The translations under genes and the position numbers were made by a program. From Thamnaconus septentrionalis (lineage: Eukaryota; Chordata; Actinopteri; Tetraodontiformes; Monacanthidae), in the NCBI GenBank assembly GCA_009823395.1, contig CM020511.1:12537501-12601500 (forward strand): DNA of 64,000 nucleotides. Reading direction: 5' to 3'. Below, one piece after another: positions 1-12,152 of the stretch; within the stretch, counting starts at the first letter, position 1, and each line of letters starts with the position of its first letter. The notes under the pieces were generated by a model that saw only the letters and a list, made by a program, of their open reading frames with translations, searched no databases and was not told the origin of the DNA.

Positions 1-2870
1 AAGCGAGTTGCTTTTGAACGAGATCAGTGTATTCTTGCGACGACCAGGGTCGCCGCGGACTGCGTGTGCAAACCCAAAAAAAAAAAAAAAAAAGTTAGCG
101 GCGCGTCAGTATGATCCCTAGCAGTGCAGCCTCTCCATTGCAAATACATCAACCCTTAGCTGGACACCATCCTACAGCATGCTGTATCACACCCATTTTC
201 ATTTTGGCGGACCGACCTTCTGTGATTGATTAACAATAAACAAAACAAAAACCTTTGTTGATCTTTAAAAAGCAACAAAATCTGGCCTCCTTTAAAAACA
301 CAACATTGCATTAACTGACACAGTATCAGTGTTCTCTGTGACATCACAAGGGGACTAGTTAAGTGATGGTCTGTTCACAGCCAACCAAAAGTCTCATTAT
401 CCTGTAAGAAAATGTGGGTTAAGTGAATTTCGGATAGAATCACTTTATGTTAGACTGATTTCATAGACAATTTTCTTTTCATAATCCAAAATAAAATTCC
501 TTGCTCTTGATTGGATTTCAATAAAAAAAAAAAATCTTCACTGACCTTATAAAAGGTGAGTTTTGAAGGGGAACTTTATCACATTGTGTTTGACCGGTAC
601 AACGGAGCAGTGCTGATAAAAAAGAAAAGTATTAATTTCAATAGTTTTTGGTTCGTTTAGTTGGATTTCACTGAGGAAGTGGCACAGTGTCTGATTGTTG
701 TTTTTTCAGCTCTTTGGTTATCATTCCATAATAGGGCCGTCCACATCAGCAGAAGCTCATTCAACGATTGTGCTCAATAATTGTGCAAACTCACAAAAAC
801 AGAGAGTCTAAACTGAAGTAAATCAACGTCTTTGAAACGTTGGTTGCATCAAGCAGGACCTTCACGATCTGACTTTACGCAGTTTTCTGGCAGTCTGTCA
901 TTTCTCTCCTTCTTCTTAAACCTATAATGGAGAAAAGCCAAAAGATAAAGAATAAAAACAATCCCGGGCAAACCAACGGCAACAGCAACAACACGTGCGG
1001 ACATTTCCCTGGACGCCTGCCTCTCAGTCGTTACACGCTGTTCCTTCCTGTGACTGTGAAGCAGAGTTTTTTAGGACTGAGGGGCGAACCACCGCGTGGC
1101 GTTAAGAGGGTTTGATGTTGCGGGGCCTTGACATGTTCAAGCGCATCAATGTGGAACGCGCAAATTACTGTGCGCTGCATTAATGCGTGCATTTTTTTTT
1201 TTTGTCGTTGAAAATACCAACTTTATTTTCCTTTTCCTTTCAGTTCCTGCACCCTTATTAGCGGTGCTCGATGTGTCCTCAGAAGCCTTTCATGGCGGGA
1301 ACTAAAGATGACTTTTCCCTTATAGGGCCGCATAAACATAAACAGCGGTCATTAGGCTGTCATCCGCTGATTGAGGCCAGTGAGTGGGTGAAGTGACAGC
1401 CGCCCTCCACCCTCCTTGTCCCAGGACAGCCTCGCCAGTGTCCGTCACCCCGCCGTCAGCACGCTCCCTCCCTCCCTCACCCCGTCCCTCTGGCGGGCCT
1501 CTCCGAAGCACTCCGGTATTGATTGGTGCTTGCGTCACGGTCATTACATGTCATTGGTTCAAAGAGAGACACAGGACACAAATTAGATAGTGAGGGTAGA
1601 TGGATTGTTGGCGGGACGGGGAAGGAGAACGCCGAGGAATCGCGGCGGCAGATTTATAGTCTGTGATTGGTGTTTTCGAGGTATACAGACGACTCAGCTC
1701 GCTGCACCCTTGGCTGCTCGGATTATTCTGTTTTTTTTTTTTTTACTCCCCTAGAGGTTTGTCGGTTCATCTTTATCTTTTGAACGTGATTTCCCGGGTA
1801 GAAAATTCGCTCGGACCAAAGGCGGCGCTGATTAAATTTTTATGACCAGTGGGTCAGCAGGAAGATCACTGCCATAAAGAGAACCTTGAAAATCATCTCT
1901 GAAGCTATTTTATTAGTCACAGACCCAAGATGCAGTTTATAATGATAACAATAATAATAATAACAATAATGTTATTTTGCCACTGTGAAGTACACGAGGA
2001 ACAGACTAGACAAGTGAAGCCCCAAGGTCAAGTTTCTCAATCCGAACCTTCTTCATGCGACGCAGCAGTGCTAACCGCACAGCTAATTTTTCACCGATTG
2101 TGTTGAATTTTTGTGCTCAGACTCTGCGCTCCGCGCACCAACGTTAATTTCTGAGGGTGCTCAAGTCCAAACACCGCCAAAGAGCTTTCGGTTGTTGAAA
2201 CGCAATGAGGCTAAGCTCTTTATCTTGCTGCATTCATTTTATGTTTCTGAAGAGACATGGATTCGTCCTGACGTGTGAAGGCATACAAGTATTAGTTTGA
2301 CTATATGTTCAGCAAATAAAATGGGGACACTAATCATAGATATCAGAGTTGTTACACAATAGGTACAAAAGGTGTTTTTTTCAGTTTAAAATGAAGGTGC
2401 GGACAGGGCTAAGAGGTGATTCAGAGGACCTTTCCAGCTGTAGGATGGGAAAAAAGCTCTGTTTTCTTTTCATTTTCTCGAGCTGATTGACTCTATGTGC
2501 AAATTAAAAAGCATTTAGTCAGTCAGTCATGATCCAACAGCAAGACGGCGAGTGAATAAAGGCCAGTCGCTTTTTTAGAATTCACTATACATTCCGCCTT
2601 AATTATCTTGTCACCGCGAAACAATCCGCGTCGGCTGGTCATTGTTGTGGTCCGCATCTGGGCTGTTTTCTTCTCCCGCTCCTTTGGCCAAAATAATAAA
2701 TGATCATTTGGATAATAATGAGTTGAAGGGGAGATAATCACGGTTATCTTTCACAGCCAGACAATACAGGCCTTGTCAAGTAGCTAAACAAAGTGGTCAC
2801 CAAGCAACATCAAATTACTTGTATTAGAGTAATTTTGGCCATTAAAAAGAATTGATTTTTTTTTTTCCTT
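1..2870. other. Unique AT-rich non-coding DNA
   Basis: No gene recognised. The stretch holds an 18-bp A tract at 76-93, short T tracts near 1193 and 1731, and a more GC-rich, high-complexity patch at about 1380-1520. Short open frames on both strands of that patch have no splice sites or recognisable protein sequence. A TATAAAAG string lies near 550 but has no accompanying initiator or CpG island, so I do not call a promoter. Confidence 0.5.
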
Positions 2871-2879
2871 CCCTTCATT

Positions 2880-3720
2880 AATTTGCGAGTCCCCTCCGCC
2901 TGTGATGTTACAGCGCCGCGTCAAGGCTGGCGTCTTGAACGCCGACGGCTGGGGGCTCATTGCTAAAACAACCCTCGTCATTTTTCACAGTGTATCCGTA
3001 GTTTTTACAATGTGTATAAAAAGCGTAATTGGGTTTGGATGTCGGGGGGCTGAGGGGGTGTGTGTGTGTGTGTGAGCCCATCCATGCATTAAGCACCCTC
3101 ACCACCCCGTTCCTCCAACCCCCCCACCCTTGGATGAAGTCCAATGGGTGTCAAAGGCCTGAGTTTGCATGCAGGCGAGGGACGCTCCGGTGGAAATGAC
3201 ACTGGCCGGCTCTGGAAAAGTGCCTCTGACAGGGGCAGCGACGGAGTCAGCGCTTTTCCTCCGCCCTCCCCGCTCCCCCACTGTTCAATCCATCCAGCTG
3301 CTGTCACCACAGGGGAGCAGACAATCTATCAAGGCATCGGGATGCATTCTCCTCACCTGCGCTGCGCCTTTAATGAACAGCCAACATGATCCTGGCTGAC
3401 AAGCAGGAAATGGATGTAATAAAGATTGTTTCTGCATGCTCTTTGCATCCCTGATAAATCACCTCGCCGCGCAACAGATACGGGAGCCACATGGAAATTT
3501 GATTTCCCACGGCAAAGGGGGTGGGGGGCTCGGGAGGGAGCAGCGGTGGGGATAAGAGCTGAGAGTGGCAGGGCTACTCTATTTTATTCCTCTGCACCCC
3601 CCCCCCCCCCTCATGTCCCCCACCCACTGTTCTGCAGAAAGGTGGAGCAAGGTGTGGGAGTTGAAGGGAAGGCCTTCATTTGAAGCCCCCCCCCACCCCC
3701 GTTCCGTCTGTCAACATGCC
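2880..3720. other. High-complexity non-coding block with (TG)8 and C14 tract
   Basis: Balanced-composition sequence interrupted by (TG)8 at 3059-3074 and a 14-base C tract at 3597-3610. The unique parts (about 2890-3000 and 3130-3420) are dense in mixed motifs and lack repeats, which resembles teleost conserved non-coding DNA. Overlapping short frames on both strands have no codon bias I can see. Conservation is inferred, not shown. Confidence 0.25.
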
Positions 3721-5400
3721 TCCACGCCTGTGGGTCTATAAAGCACAACTGGCCACGCGCGCAGATGTTTGGATGTCGTAATTTGGACGTGGTACAAGTT
3801 TGTGCTCCAGCGAGCGCGGCGAACCTCGAGGAAGACTGAAGGATGTTTCCGCCCATCAAAAAATAAAATAAAATAAAATGATAGAGAAAACGGCATGGCT
3901 TTAAACAGCTCAGAGGAGGGCAAGCCAAATGAAACTTCTTACCGTCTCTCGATGTGTCCTGATCCGCACGACTACAAATATACACGGCGTGCGGAGTTTT
4001 GAAAGTGAAACTCAAGGGTCCTCTGAGAGCCTCTGCAACCCGCAATTACGCAGAAACCCCTCAATGTTTATGAGTGTCTTCACAGAAGTGCATGTGCGCC
4101 TGTCCACTTCAGTGGTGCCTGTACACTCCACCGCTGAAATGTCTTTACACAACAGAAGAAACATGGCTTGTTTTTTTTTTCCCTCAAACTGTTTCACGGA
4201 AAATCAATGTCACCTGCTGATTGTGGGTTTCCTTTATTATTTTTTTCTTCTCTGTTTATTCCTTTTGCTTTTCGCCCCCGATTGCAGCCTTAGCTGTCTC
4301 CGTCACAGGGGACAGAAGGACACACGCGCGCGCACACACACACACACAAACACTGCTCACATGGCACAAGGCCTCCATTACACCGGCAAGGAATCACCTC
4401 TCATGTAAACAATGATTTAGAGAACAACATACCTTGATAATCCCAGTCGGTCAGCAGTTTCACTTAAAGCCTTCAAGTCTTCTCCATTCTGATGCTCACT
4501 TTGGACTTCAGCAAGGCGTCTTCAACACGTCTACGTGCCTAAATGCACTGAGGCGCTGCTGTGTGATTGGCTATTTGTGTTCAGAAGCAATTGAACATTT
4601 TATCAATTCTCCATTCCAGAGTTTACAACTTCATTACGTTCATTCAAAGCACCCCTCTAGTCAAAATAACCCTAGGTTCATATTCCGTCACGGCTGCCCC
4701 CTTTTATCAGCAATGAGTGAAAGTTGTGCATTTCTCTGTTTAATAGCCATTTGCTCTTTTTGAAGTATAATTGAAAAAAGTATTATTGCCAATGTTCGTG
4801 CAAAGTCCACCTTTACTGTTTTTGTTATTCTAAGACCACATTGCTGTCAGACACAGTTTTAGACTAACAATGCGAACAACAATAGATGCGTACATTCCAG
4901 GGGAATGTTGCGAGCTCAAATGTGAGAAATGTGATCATTCCTCAGCCCTGAATTCTGACTTCCCAGCTTAACTTAATTCCAAGCTTAACACACTGTGAAA
5001 GTTACATGAAATGTTTAGTTTAGTGGTTTTGCTGGACTTTCTGAAATGTGGGAAGATTAACACTCATTTCAGTGAGTGTTAATCTTTTGACTCCTGCACA
5101 AAAAAAAAAAAATGAAAATGCTCTGGAAAGTAAGAAAGTTCTTCCATCTAAAAACAACATTATTGAACAGGACTAGGTCGACGTTTTGGTGCTCTTTGCA
5201 AACAGTGGATGAGGACATCGCACGCTGAAACATATTAGCTGGAAAGCCTTTAACACAGCAGCACCAGCAACCCACTCAGGCTCGCCACGAGACCAAACAA
5301 CACATAACACCGGCAAACATTCACCCACGTGGCCCGCTGTCCAAACACACTCTTACCGTACTGTTAGCGGAACCGCTGGCCTACAGTAGAGTCCAGTAGA
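3721..5400. other. Unique non-coding DNA with a CA/CG microsatellite
   Basis: No gene recognised. A mixed CA/CG repeat lies at 4321-4348. Frames of 100-159 codons around 3929-4763 include microsatellite and T-rich sequence and look accidental. The hairpin at 5053-5086 is listed separately. Confidence 0.45.
5053..5086. repeat. Perfect 14-bp stem hairpin
   Basis: AAGATTAACACTCA at 5053-5066 is followed by the loop TTTCAG and its exact reverse complement at 5073-5086. The flanks do not continue the pairing and show no target-site duplication. It is too short for a pre-miRNA. It most resembles a snap-back (template-switch) mutation, though a transcribed hairpin cannot be excluded. Confidence 0.9.
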
Positions 5401-5660
5401 TGATGAGGAAGAGGAGGAGGAGGAGCAGGAGGTGGTGTGGGGGAAAAATGATTAGGGCTGGAGAGAAATAATGGCAGGGAAGCGGCAAAAATACACGTGG
5501 AATGGAATATAGGAGAATAAAGGGAGAATGAGATTGAGATAGGGAGAGGACGGGGAGGGAAGAGGGAGATATGGAGAGAGAGAGAGAGAGTGAGAGTGAG
5601 AGAGAGAGAGAGAGAGAGGGAATAGCGGGTTGGGAGGGTGGCGGGGGGATGCAGATATGG
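5400..5660. repeat. Purine-rich (GA/GGA) tract with (GA)n core
   Basis: The plus strand is almost entirely A and G here, with uninterrupted GA dinucleotides around 5574-5618. Such mirror-like polypurine tracts can form triplex DNA and produce long spurious open frames on the pyrimidine strand. Confidence 0.85.
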
Positions 5661-5809
5661 GGGTGGGCGGGTAATTTATGATTTAATCTAATGCAGTGTG
5701 GACCTGCTGTAAGTCACACAGACCTCAGCTGTTGGAGCAGCAGAGGAAGAGATGGAGGAAGGAGCGCAGAGAGACATTAACCTTTCCTTGAAGCCAGCGC
5801 CGAGCTCTT

Positions 5810-6020
5810 TCATCTGACCACCGTCCGCCCCTGCAAAAACCTCTCCGCCTCCGCCCCCCCGCCCCCTCCCCCTCCCGACCCCCCCGAGGGGCGGCGCCGG
5901 CGTTCCGGGTCCGCGTTACGTAATCCCCTGATCGGATGCGTCGGAAAATGGCCGCGCGTCTTCGCCCCGCCGCGCTTTGCGTTTCGAGGTTCCGCGGCGC
6001 TCCCGCGCGAGAAATCGATG
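5810..6020. promoter_or_regulatory. CpG-rich block, possible CpG island
   Basis: CpG dinucleotides are dense against AT-rich surroundings. The block contains the palindrome TTACGTAA at 5916-5923, a PAR-bZIP/NFIL3-type site. Frames on both strands (5725-6220) are by-products of GC richness. No TATA box or unambiguous first exon is seen. It may be a promoter or a CpG-rich enhancer. Confidence 0.45.
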
Positions 6021-6230
6021 CCCACACGTCTCTGCCTACACTTTTGATGTGTTTTCCGAAAACAACGAGACGAGGCATGGAGAAAGAAAAACTCGGAGGA
6101 AACTTTGTCAACAGAATAAAGCCCAGGGAAAGAGCTGTCAGAGAAGCCGCCCACACGACGATGACTGACAACGGATCGCTGGGAAGAGCCAAGCGCCGAA
6201 GACGGAGACAAAACTTGTGAAGAAAATTTT

Positions 6231-6689
6231 TAATTTAAATGCTCTCGAAATTTCTCCACAAATGCAACTTGTGTGTGTGTGTGTGTCTGTCTTTATTCCT
6301 TCCCTTTTCAGAAGAGCCATTGTGCACCTCGGCATGAGCTAATAAACAGTCGATGGGCAGCGTCGAGCGCTGTGGCAGTCGGCTGCTGCCGCTGGCCTTG
6401 CCGCTGGCGCTGGTTTGTAATTTTGCAAAACTCACTAGAGCTCTGATTTGGTTTTTTCGTGGAAGCGCATTGACGTTTTGGGTACTCTGGGCCCTGAAAA
6501 ATTAGCTCACGTTACAGCAGAAGGGGCAAAGTATCGAGTGGCGGCCGTGACTGGACACAATAGGAAGCCCCAGAATAAGCAGGGACTGGCTGAGCTTCTT
6601 CCATAATTAGCATCACGGAATCAGTTGCTGCAGGCACTGCTGATCGCTGCTTGAAAACAATCTGATTTCAGACGCAATTTTTTATTCAT

Positions 6690-6720
<31 letters not shown>

Positions 6721-8300
6721 TTTTGGACTGCGTAAAAGTGGTGTCGTGTCCATCCCAGTCGTTTTAGTGGTGAGTAAACTATGACTACTCTGTGTAAACG
6801 CTAATCTCGGTGTGCCCTCTTAATTGCAACTGGAGCTCAAATCAACATGACTCAACCAAAGAGCCACATCGTGTGTGTGTGTGTGTTACAAAAAGGAGCG
6901 TCATTAATAATACCTGAATAAGGTTTGGCCTTATCCAATCCACAGCTTTTGCAGCTTGTGTATGGGCAACTTACCTTCAAGCATTCCCACTGACGGTGCT
7001 GACTATTTTTGGGCATTGTTTGACATAAAGATTCTTGATTCCAATTTGTTTGGGTCAAAAAAGCTTCCATGTTGTGAACGAGCTAGCTCATAGCTGCTCC
7101 TTCTTCCGGTCGGCAGACCCAGGATTGAAATAGTGAATCGAAATTGAAAATTTGAACGATTCTGGTAAAATTGTAATGTTAGTCCCGGTTCCAATCAATG
7201 CTCGATGCTCGACGTCCAACGCTAGCGCTGCCTACATGGGTGACCTGAACAGCCTCAGTGTGAAAAGATACCGCTTTGCTTCCTGCTTTCTCACTCGTGA
7301 TTGGATCTCCAGGGGGCTGACGTGCCAGACTTTTGCTGACATCAAAATTGCTTCCAACGCAATAATTTACTTCACAGAAATGGAAAAAAAACGTTTGCAT
7401 TGATGTATTTCTCCCTCAACAGATTAACGCCTTAAAATTAAGTCTTTTTTTTTATTTCTGCTGACGGTAGATTTCTCTCCCTACGACGTGGCTATGATTC
7501 GATTGTGCGACACGCTACGGGGCTGAGATTAATCCATTCAGTTCGGAATTTGTTGTGGCACTTTCCAGTGCAAATACTCATCTGATAAAGGGTTTTGTGC
7601 GCCAGACATCATTTCCCACGTGTTAGCGCTGCAATGAGGGAAAAGGACGACTGCTCTGCCTTTAATATGCGGTGGCCCTCACGAGCGCTTCGCTCTTTGT
7701 ACATCTAAACACGGCGACTCGTCGCAGCTCCCTGGGTCTCTGCTCGGCGCCTCGCTACACGTCCTGATCCCGCAGCTAGAGGAGGCAAGCTGGGGACATC
7801 ACACTGGTTTCGCACCATAATCCCCAATGCAGAAAAGATGTCACATACATCCATCCGTTCGTCTGCAGATTATCTATAATTACTTTTCCTCCGGTGGATT
7901 ACGGTGGCCCCAAGCCAACGCGCGATAGTGCCATATGTTTTCTCGGTTTGTTGTCCTCCCTTTAGTTGCCTGCACTGCACAAATCGCAGTCACATTAGCT
8001 ACAATTAATCTGACACACCTGAAAATCCGATTATGCTGATAATGTGATAATGCCACCAGACCGACCTGTGTTTCATTGTGGGTATTATTTATGCTTGTTT
8101 TGGCCGAGAAAAGCCATACGAGTATTTTGAAAACAAAAAGCACAGCATCACTGGACTTGAACCAACTGCACTGATCCCTGCAGCCATCTGTCCGTCCATC
8201 CACTTCACATGCAGAGGACCTGGAGACGCCTATTGCAACTGTTGGGGTTCGAAGGTGGGCAACACTCTGAAAAAGTCTTCTTCTCCTTTTCTCTTCTTGT
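6231..8300. other. Non-coding DNA with small microsatellites
   Basis: No gene recognised. It holds (GT)8 at 6271-6286, an ATTT-type tetranucleotide repeat at about 6687-6723 and (GT)8 at 6871-6886. The region 7440-7860 is higher in complexity and may hold regulatory sequence, but nothing specific is identifiable. Confidence 0.45.
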
Positions 8301-8310
8301 GTCACCACAG

Positions 8311-8600
8311 TCAGTGCATCCTTCTCACCCCGTCTTCTTTGTCCTCTTCTCTCGCTCCAACTAAGTTCACGTCGTCTTTCACTACATGGATAAATCTCCT
8401 CTTTGGTTTTCCTCGAGGCTTCCCGCCTGCCAATTCAAACCTCGGCATCCTTCCACCGATAAATTCACTCCTCTGGAGATGTCCAAACCATCTCAGTCTG
8501 GCCTTCTCTGGCTTCAACTCCTAAACATCTAACTTGCTGCGTCCCTCTGATGTTCTCATTCCTGATCCTGTCCATCCTGGTCACTCCCAAGAAGAAGCCC
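8311..8600 (-). mobile_element. LINE C-terminal fragment (non-LTR retrotransposon)
   Basis: The minus strand translates to the conserved tail of a vertebrate non-LTR retrotransposon ORF2. A VTRMDRIRNE stretch is followed by EKARLRWFGHLQR, then GGRMPRFEL and GKPKRRFIHVVKDD. This RWFGH plus RGRPKRR-like pattern is the post-reverse-transcriptase segment of many APE-type LINEs. Only about 95 residues remain. The fragment is 5' truncated with no catalytic domains and needs frame changes near 8520, so it is a dead relic. The clade (RTE-like or another) is not settled by this piece. Confidence 0.85.
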
Positions 8601-9190
8601 AAGATTTTGATCTGCTTCCTGTCTTCTCTTCAGTGTCTGTCTGCTTTAAAAGAAAAAATGCAAACTAGACGAGCGAGAACACTTTCAAGTATGAAAGTAG
8701 AAAAATCAAACTAATCAATAATTGTTGGGTCTGTATGACAGACATCATGTTGTATGAGAGCACTCTAAAGGCACTTTATGACAGTTAACTGTTCTGGAGG
8801 TAGATATAAAACTTGCCAGATGTTTAACACTGAAGCCAGAGCAGGTGAGGCTGACTAGTGCCTAGCATGTGCACAATCTGTGTGCAGACATGCTTTGGGC
8901 AGAACCACATGCACAGCTCCAAACTAAAGCGCGGTTTTCCCCAAACGCTCAGTAAACCAACATAATCACCATCTTAGAAAGACAGCGTGGTGGTGGTGGT
9001 GGTGGTGACGATGGGCAGCAGCGCCTACTACTGGAGTGCAACTCTTATGTCTGCATCAATAATCTCTCTCCGGAGAATCATTTGCCTGGATAAATATTGT
9101 TTTTTTTTTTTTTTTTTCCTGCGCTGGCCCCTGTAATGGCACCCCGTGCGGGCTGCGGGCCCGTAAGTGACGTTGTCTGTCACGCCGTTG
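8601..9190. other. Unique non-coding DNA with (GTG)n and an 18-base T tract
   Basis: No gene recognised. A GTG trinucleotide repeat lies at 8987-9006 and a T tract at 9100-9117. Confidence 0.5.
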
Positions 9191-9560
9191 GCAGGCTAGC
9201 GTGGGAGTCGTTGGCACGCGGTGGGGTCTCTCCAGCGCTCATTTGAATTCGCCCGTCCCCAATCATGCCACTACACTCGGCGACTATACACTTCCACACT
9301 CCACTCACACGCGCGACTCCCACTACCTGTTTGGGCGCCGGCGCGCTCATTTGCATGAAATAAGATGGAAATGGAGCCCTTATTTATGCCAACAGAAATG
9401 GAGTGTGTTATTAAGGGCACTATTGTGCAAAAGAGACGGCGGCAGTAAGAATACATTACAGAGGCTATTTCTGGAGTGGCTCGAGTCACAGAGAGGGTAA
9501 TGCTTTACAGGTCCCTGATGACTTCTACAGTCTGGGCGCCAACACTGGATGAGCTGCGTG
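9191..9560. other. Conserved-non-coding-like block with octamer motif
   Basis: Repeat-free, balanced sequence containing a POU-factor octamer, ATTTGCAT, at 9349-9356, in a run with several TTAT and AATGG words. Texture and motif density resemble developmental enhancers conserved among fishes. No frame shows coding character. Conservation has not been tested here. Confidence 0.3.
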
Positions 9561-11880
9561 TGTGTGTTTATGTGCGTTTTGTATGTGAACGCGGACGGGT
9601 GCTTTGTTTATGCACGCGCGCGCGCCACCGTGTGTGTGCATACGTGTGTGTTGCTGTGCGAGTGTGCATGCTGCACGCTCATACTCATGGCTGTTGAATG
9701 TGATTGTCGGAGATGATCATTTGTATATTGCCTGGTGATGGATGGCTTTCCTGTGAGTGACAGGCCTCCATTCAGACGGCCTTCATTGTGAGTCAGTTTG
9801 TGTTGTACAGGGCCGGCCAGGAAGGGAGGCAGAGCCCCATTTCTGTCAGTCAGCCATTGATACAGTAGTTTAAAGTGATCAGTGGGTCATTTCTGCTTTA
9901 TAAGAAGTTGAAATGGGAGGGAGGGAGGAAGGGAGGGACAAAGGTCCGAGGGGAGCAGCTGCCCATTATTTTTGCTCCTTTTTTTGTTGCGCAGTGAAAT
10001 CCATGCTGTTGTTTGCATGAGGAAAACACATCCCAGTGGAAACAAAGCCACCCTCCTCCAGCAGTTACAGCATCTCAACTTGCATCAGCTTACTTTCCTT
10101 GGTAGTGAAATAAAGCACGGCCTTGCTCACTTGAAATCGCACATCTTACACATCCAACCAGAACAAGACATTCTATCATGTTTATTTATTTATTTATTTT
10201 AATGTCCGGATTCATTCCATGTTTGCCGTTGAGATTGCGGCTAAAAATCCACTTTCTCCCTGCAACAATCCTCTCCTCCAATAAGAGGGCACGTTCACCG
10301 TACATGTTGTGGGTCTTTCTCTGTTGCATTTTGAGATAATAGCCCTAAGTGAAATAATACATGATCCACTGGGAGGACAGTTTTCATTATTTGTCCAACC
10401 TTTTTTTTTTTTTTTTTGCCAAAATCCTGACAGTACCGGACAGTCCCAGTAGACGTGTGAACGATATTCTGTCATCCCATATTTTGCTCCAACACAGCAA
10501 ATACTGATACTTGGAAAAAAAACAAACAAACACAAGAGGAAAAAAAAAACCCTGAAACTAGTAACTCAGTCCTGAACATCCTTATTGATTTTTTTTTTCT
10601 ACTTCTCCTTTTCATGCCAAAACTGCTGTGGCTTCCAGGGAGAAATACATACAAGGGCACAGAATTTTCCGCTGGTGTGTCTATACTTTTAATCATGTTT
10701 ACGACGATGTTCTGCACAAAATACAAATTCTTTCCCGATAGCATATTCAGATTGCCGTGTAAATCCTGGCCTGTTGTTTGTTATTAATTTGCTATGTCTG
10801 TTTGGCGGTGGCCCTTTGAAATAATAGAGACAAACAAAGAAAATGTATTAGAATAGTGATTTTAACAGTATTATAGGCATGCCTGATGCTGATTTGTAAA
10901 GTAAAATCATGAGTTAAAACATTTGTTTGTCATGTAAATGAGCCGGTAGCATTACTGTTTAAATGAAGAGACGAGAACAGAGACGGATGGTCGACTGAAA
11001 CTGAGTTGAAGGCATTTTTAGGAATTTATGGTAATGTTTTACCCTTTGTGTTTAATAACGGGAGGTAAAGTTGCAAAACTTTGTTGTTTGACTTCGTGAT
11101 TCGAACGAAGGCGTTTTCAGCAGCTGCTGAGGCATGCGTTTGCATTTCCCTGCTGTAAATGTGCTGATTTTATTAAGATACAACAGCTTTTGGATGTTCT
11201 GCATTGATTTTCACTTTGTTTTAACAGTGTTAAGATGTAAAAGAAAACAAACTGGTCAGAAGCAGCTGTTAACTTAGAGGGAAAATTGAATCTGCGGAGA
11301 CACCAAGATATTTTAAATTTGGTTTCACAAAGTTACGATATTGGTTCTTCAATTCCGAAGAAGGTGGTTTCAGCTGAAGCTGTCCAGCAGCTGATTTGTT
11401 CCTTGAGATTTTTCTGCTGTGTCAATGCAAAATCAGTCAATTTGCCCACGTGTGTGTATAATTTGTGAGCAAATTTAACCGTAATAAATAACAACAGACT
11501 TGGTAAGGCTGTTAAATCTGTTTACTTTGATCATGTTAGCCCTGTTTTGAGCAAATGAGCCCTAAAACTCCTAAGTACATGCACCGCCTTGCGTCAATGG
11601 TAAAAGACGCACCCTTTAAAGATAGCAAGCATCCTTCCCTGGATTGATTCATCTCCCAAATCTTCTGGCAGACCTTTTGCCCCGTGTTTTTAGTTTTTTT
11701 TTATTGATATACTATCGACATCTACAAATCTCCAGCCCTTCACACTTGAGACCACGGCTCACGCGATGGCGCCCGTGGCAGACCTTCAATCTCCCCCGTT
11801 ACCTTCCACTAACCCCGGTGGACGAGCAGCAGCTCCCCTCCCCCACCTCCTCCCCCTGGTGCCCTGACCTAAACTCTGTG
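9561..11880. other. Non-coding DNA with degenerate TG repeats and homopolymers
   Basis: No gene recognised. A degenerate TG/CG repeat covers about 9557-9690, a TTTA run lies near 10180-10200 and a 17-base T tract at 10401-10417. The rest is unique and AT-rich. Confidence 0.45.
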
Positions 11881-12100
11881 ACCTTTTATTTACACCCAGC
11901 CCAAACCTGAACCTGCCCCATCGCTAACCCTTGATTGGCCCCCGGGTGACCTGCGACCTTTGACCTCGTCAGGCCTTTCAGTTACCCGGGCTACCTCTGC
12001 GGAGCGATGACGCTGTGGGCAAATGTTATTGGGGCTGCTCAATTGGGCGAGTCCTGCAGCAGATGGTGACGCGCGGCACGCAGAACACTGGAGGGTGTTA
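11881..12100. promoter_or_regulatory. Regulatory-like block with three tandem nuclear-receptor half-sites
   Basis: At 11947-11966 the plus strand reads TGACCT, one base, CGACCT, one base, TGACCT. This is two overlapping direct repeats with one-base spacing, the arrangement bound by RXR, COUP-TF and HNF4 dimers. The flanks to 12100 are repeat-free and GC-rich. Function is inferred from motif only. Confidence 0.4.
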
Positions 12101-12103
12101 ATG

Positions 12104-12108
<5 letters not shown>

Positions 12109-12148
<40 letters not shown>
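12109..12148. repeat. (AC)20 microsatellite
   Basis: Twenty uninterrupted AC units. It produces a spurious minus-strand frame of Cys-Val repeats. Confidence 0.97.

Positions 12149-12149
<1 letters not shown>

Positions 12150-12152
<3 letters not shown>

Noticed and set aside
549..557. TATA-box-like TATAAAAG
   Set aside because: Expected by chance in AT-rich DNA, with no initiator, CpG island or exon nearby.
712..728. miR-9-like seed string TCTTTGGTTATC
   Set aside because: Only the first 12 bases match and the flanks do not fold into a precursor hairpin.
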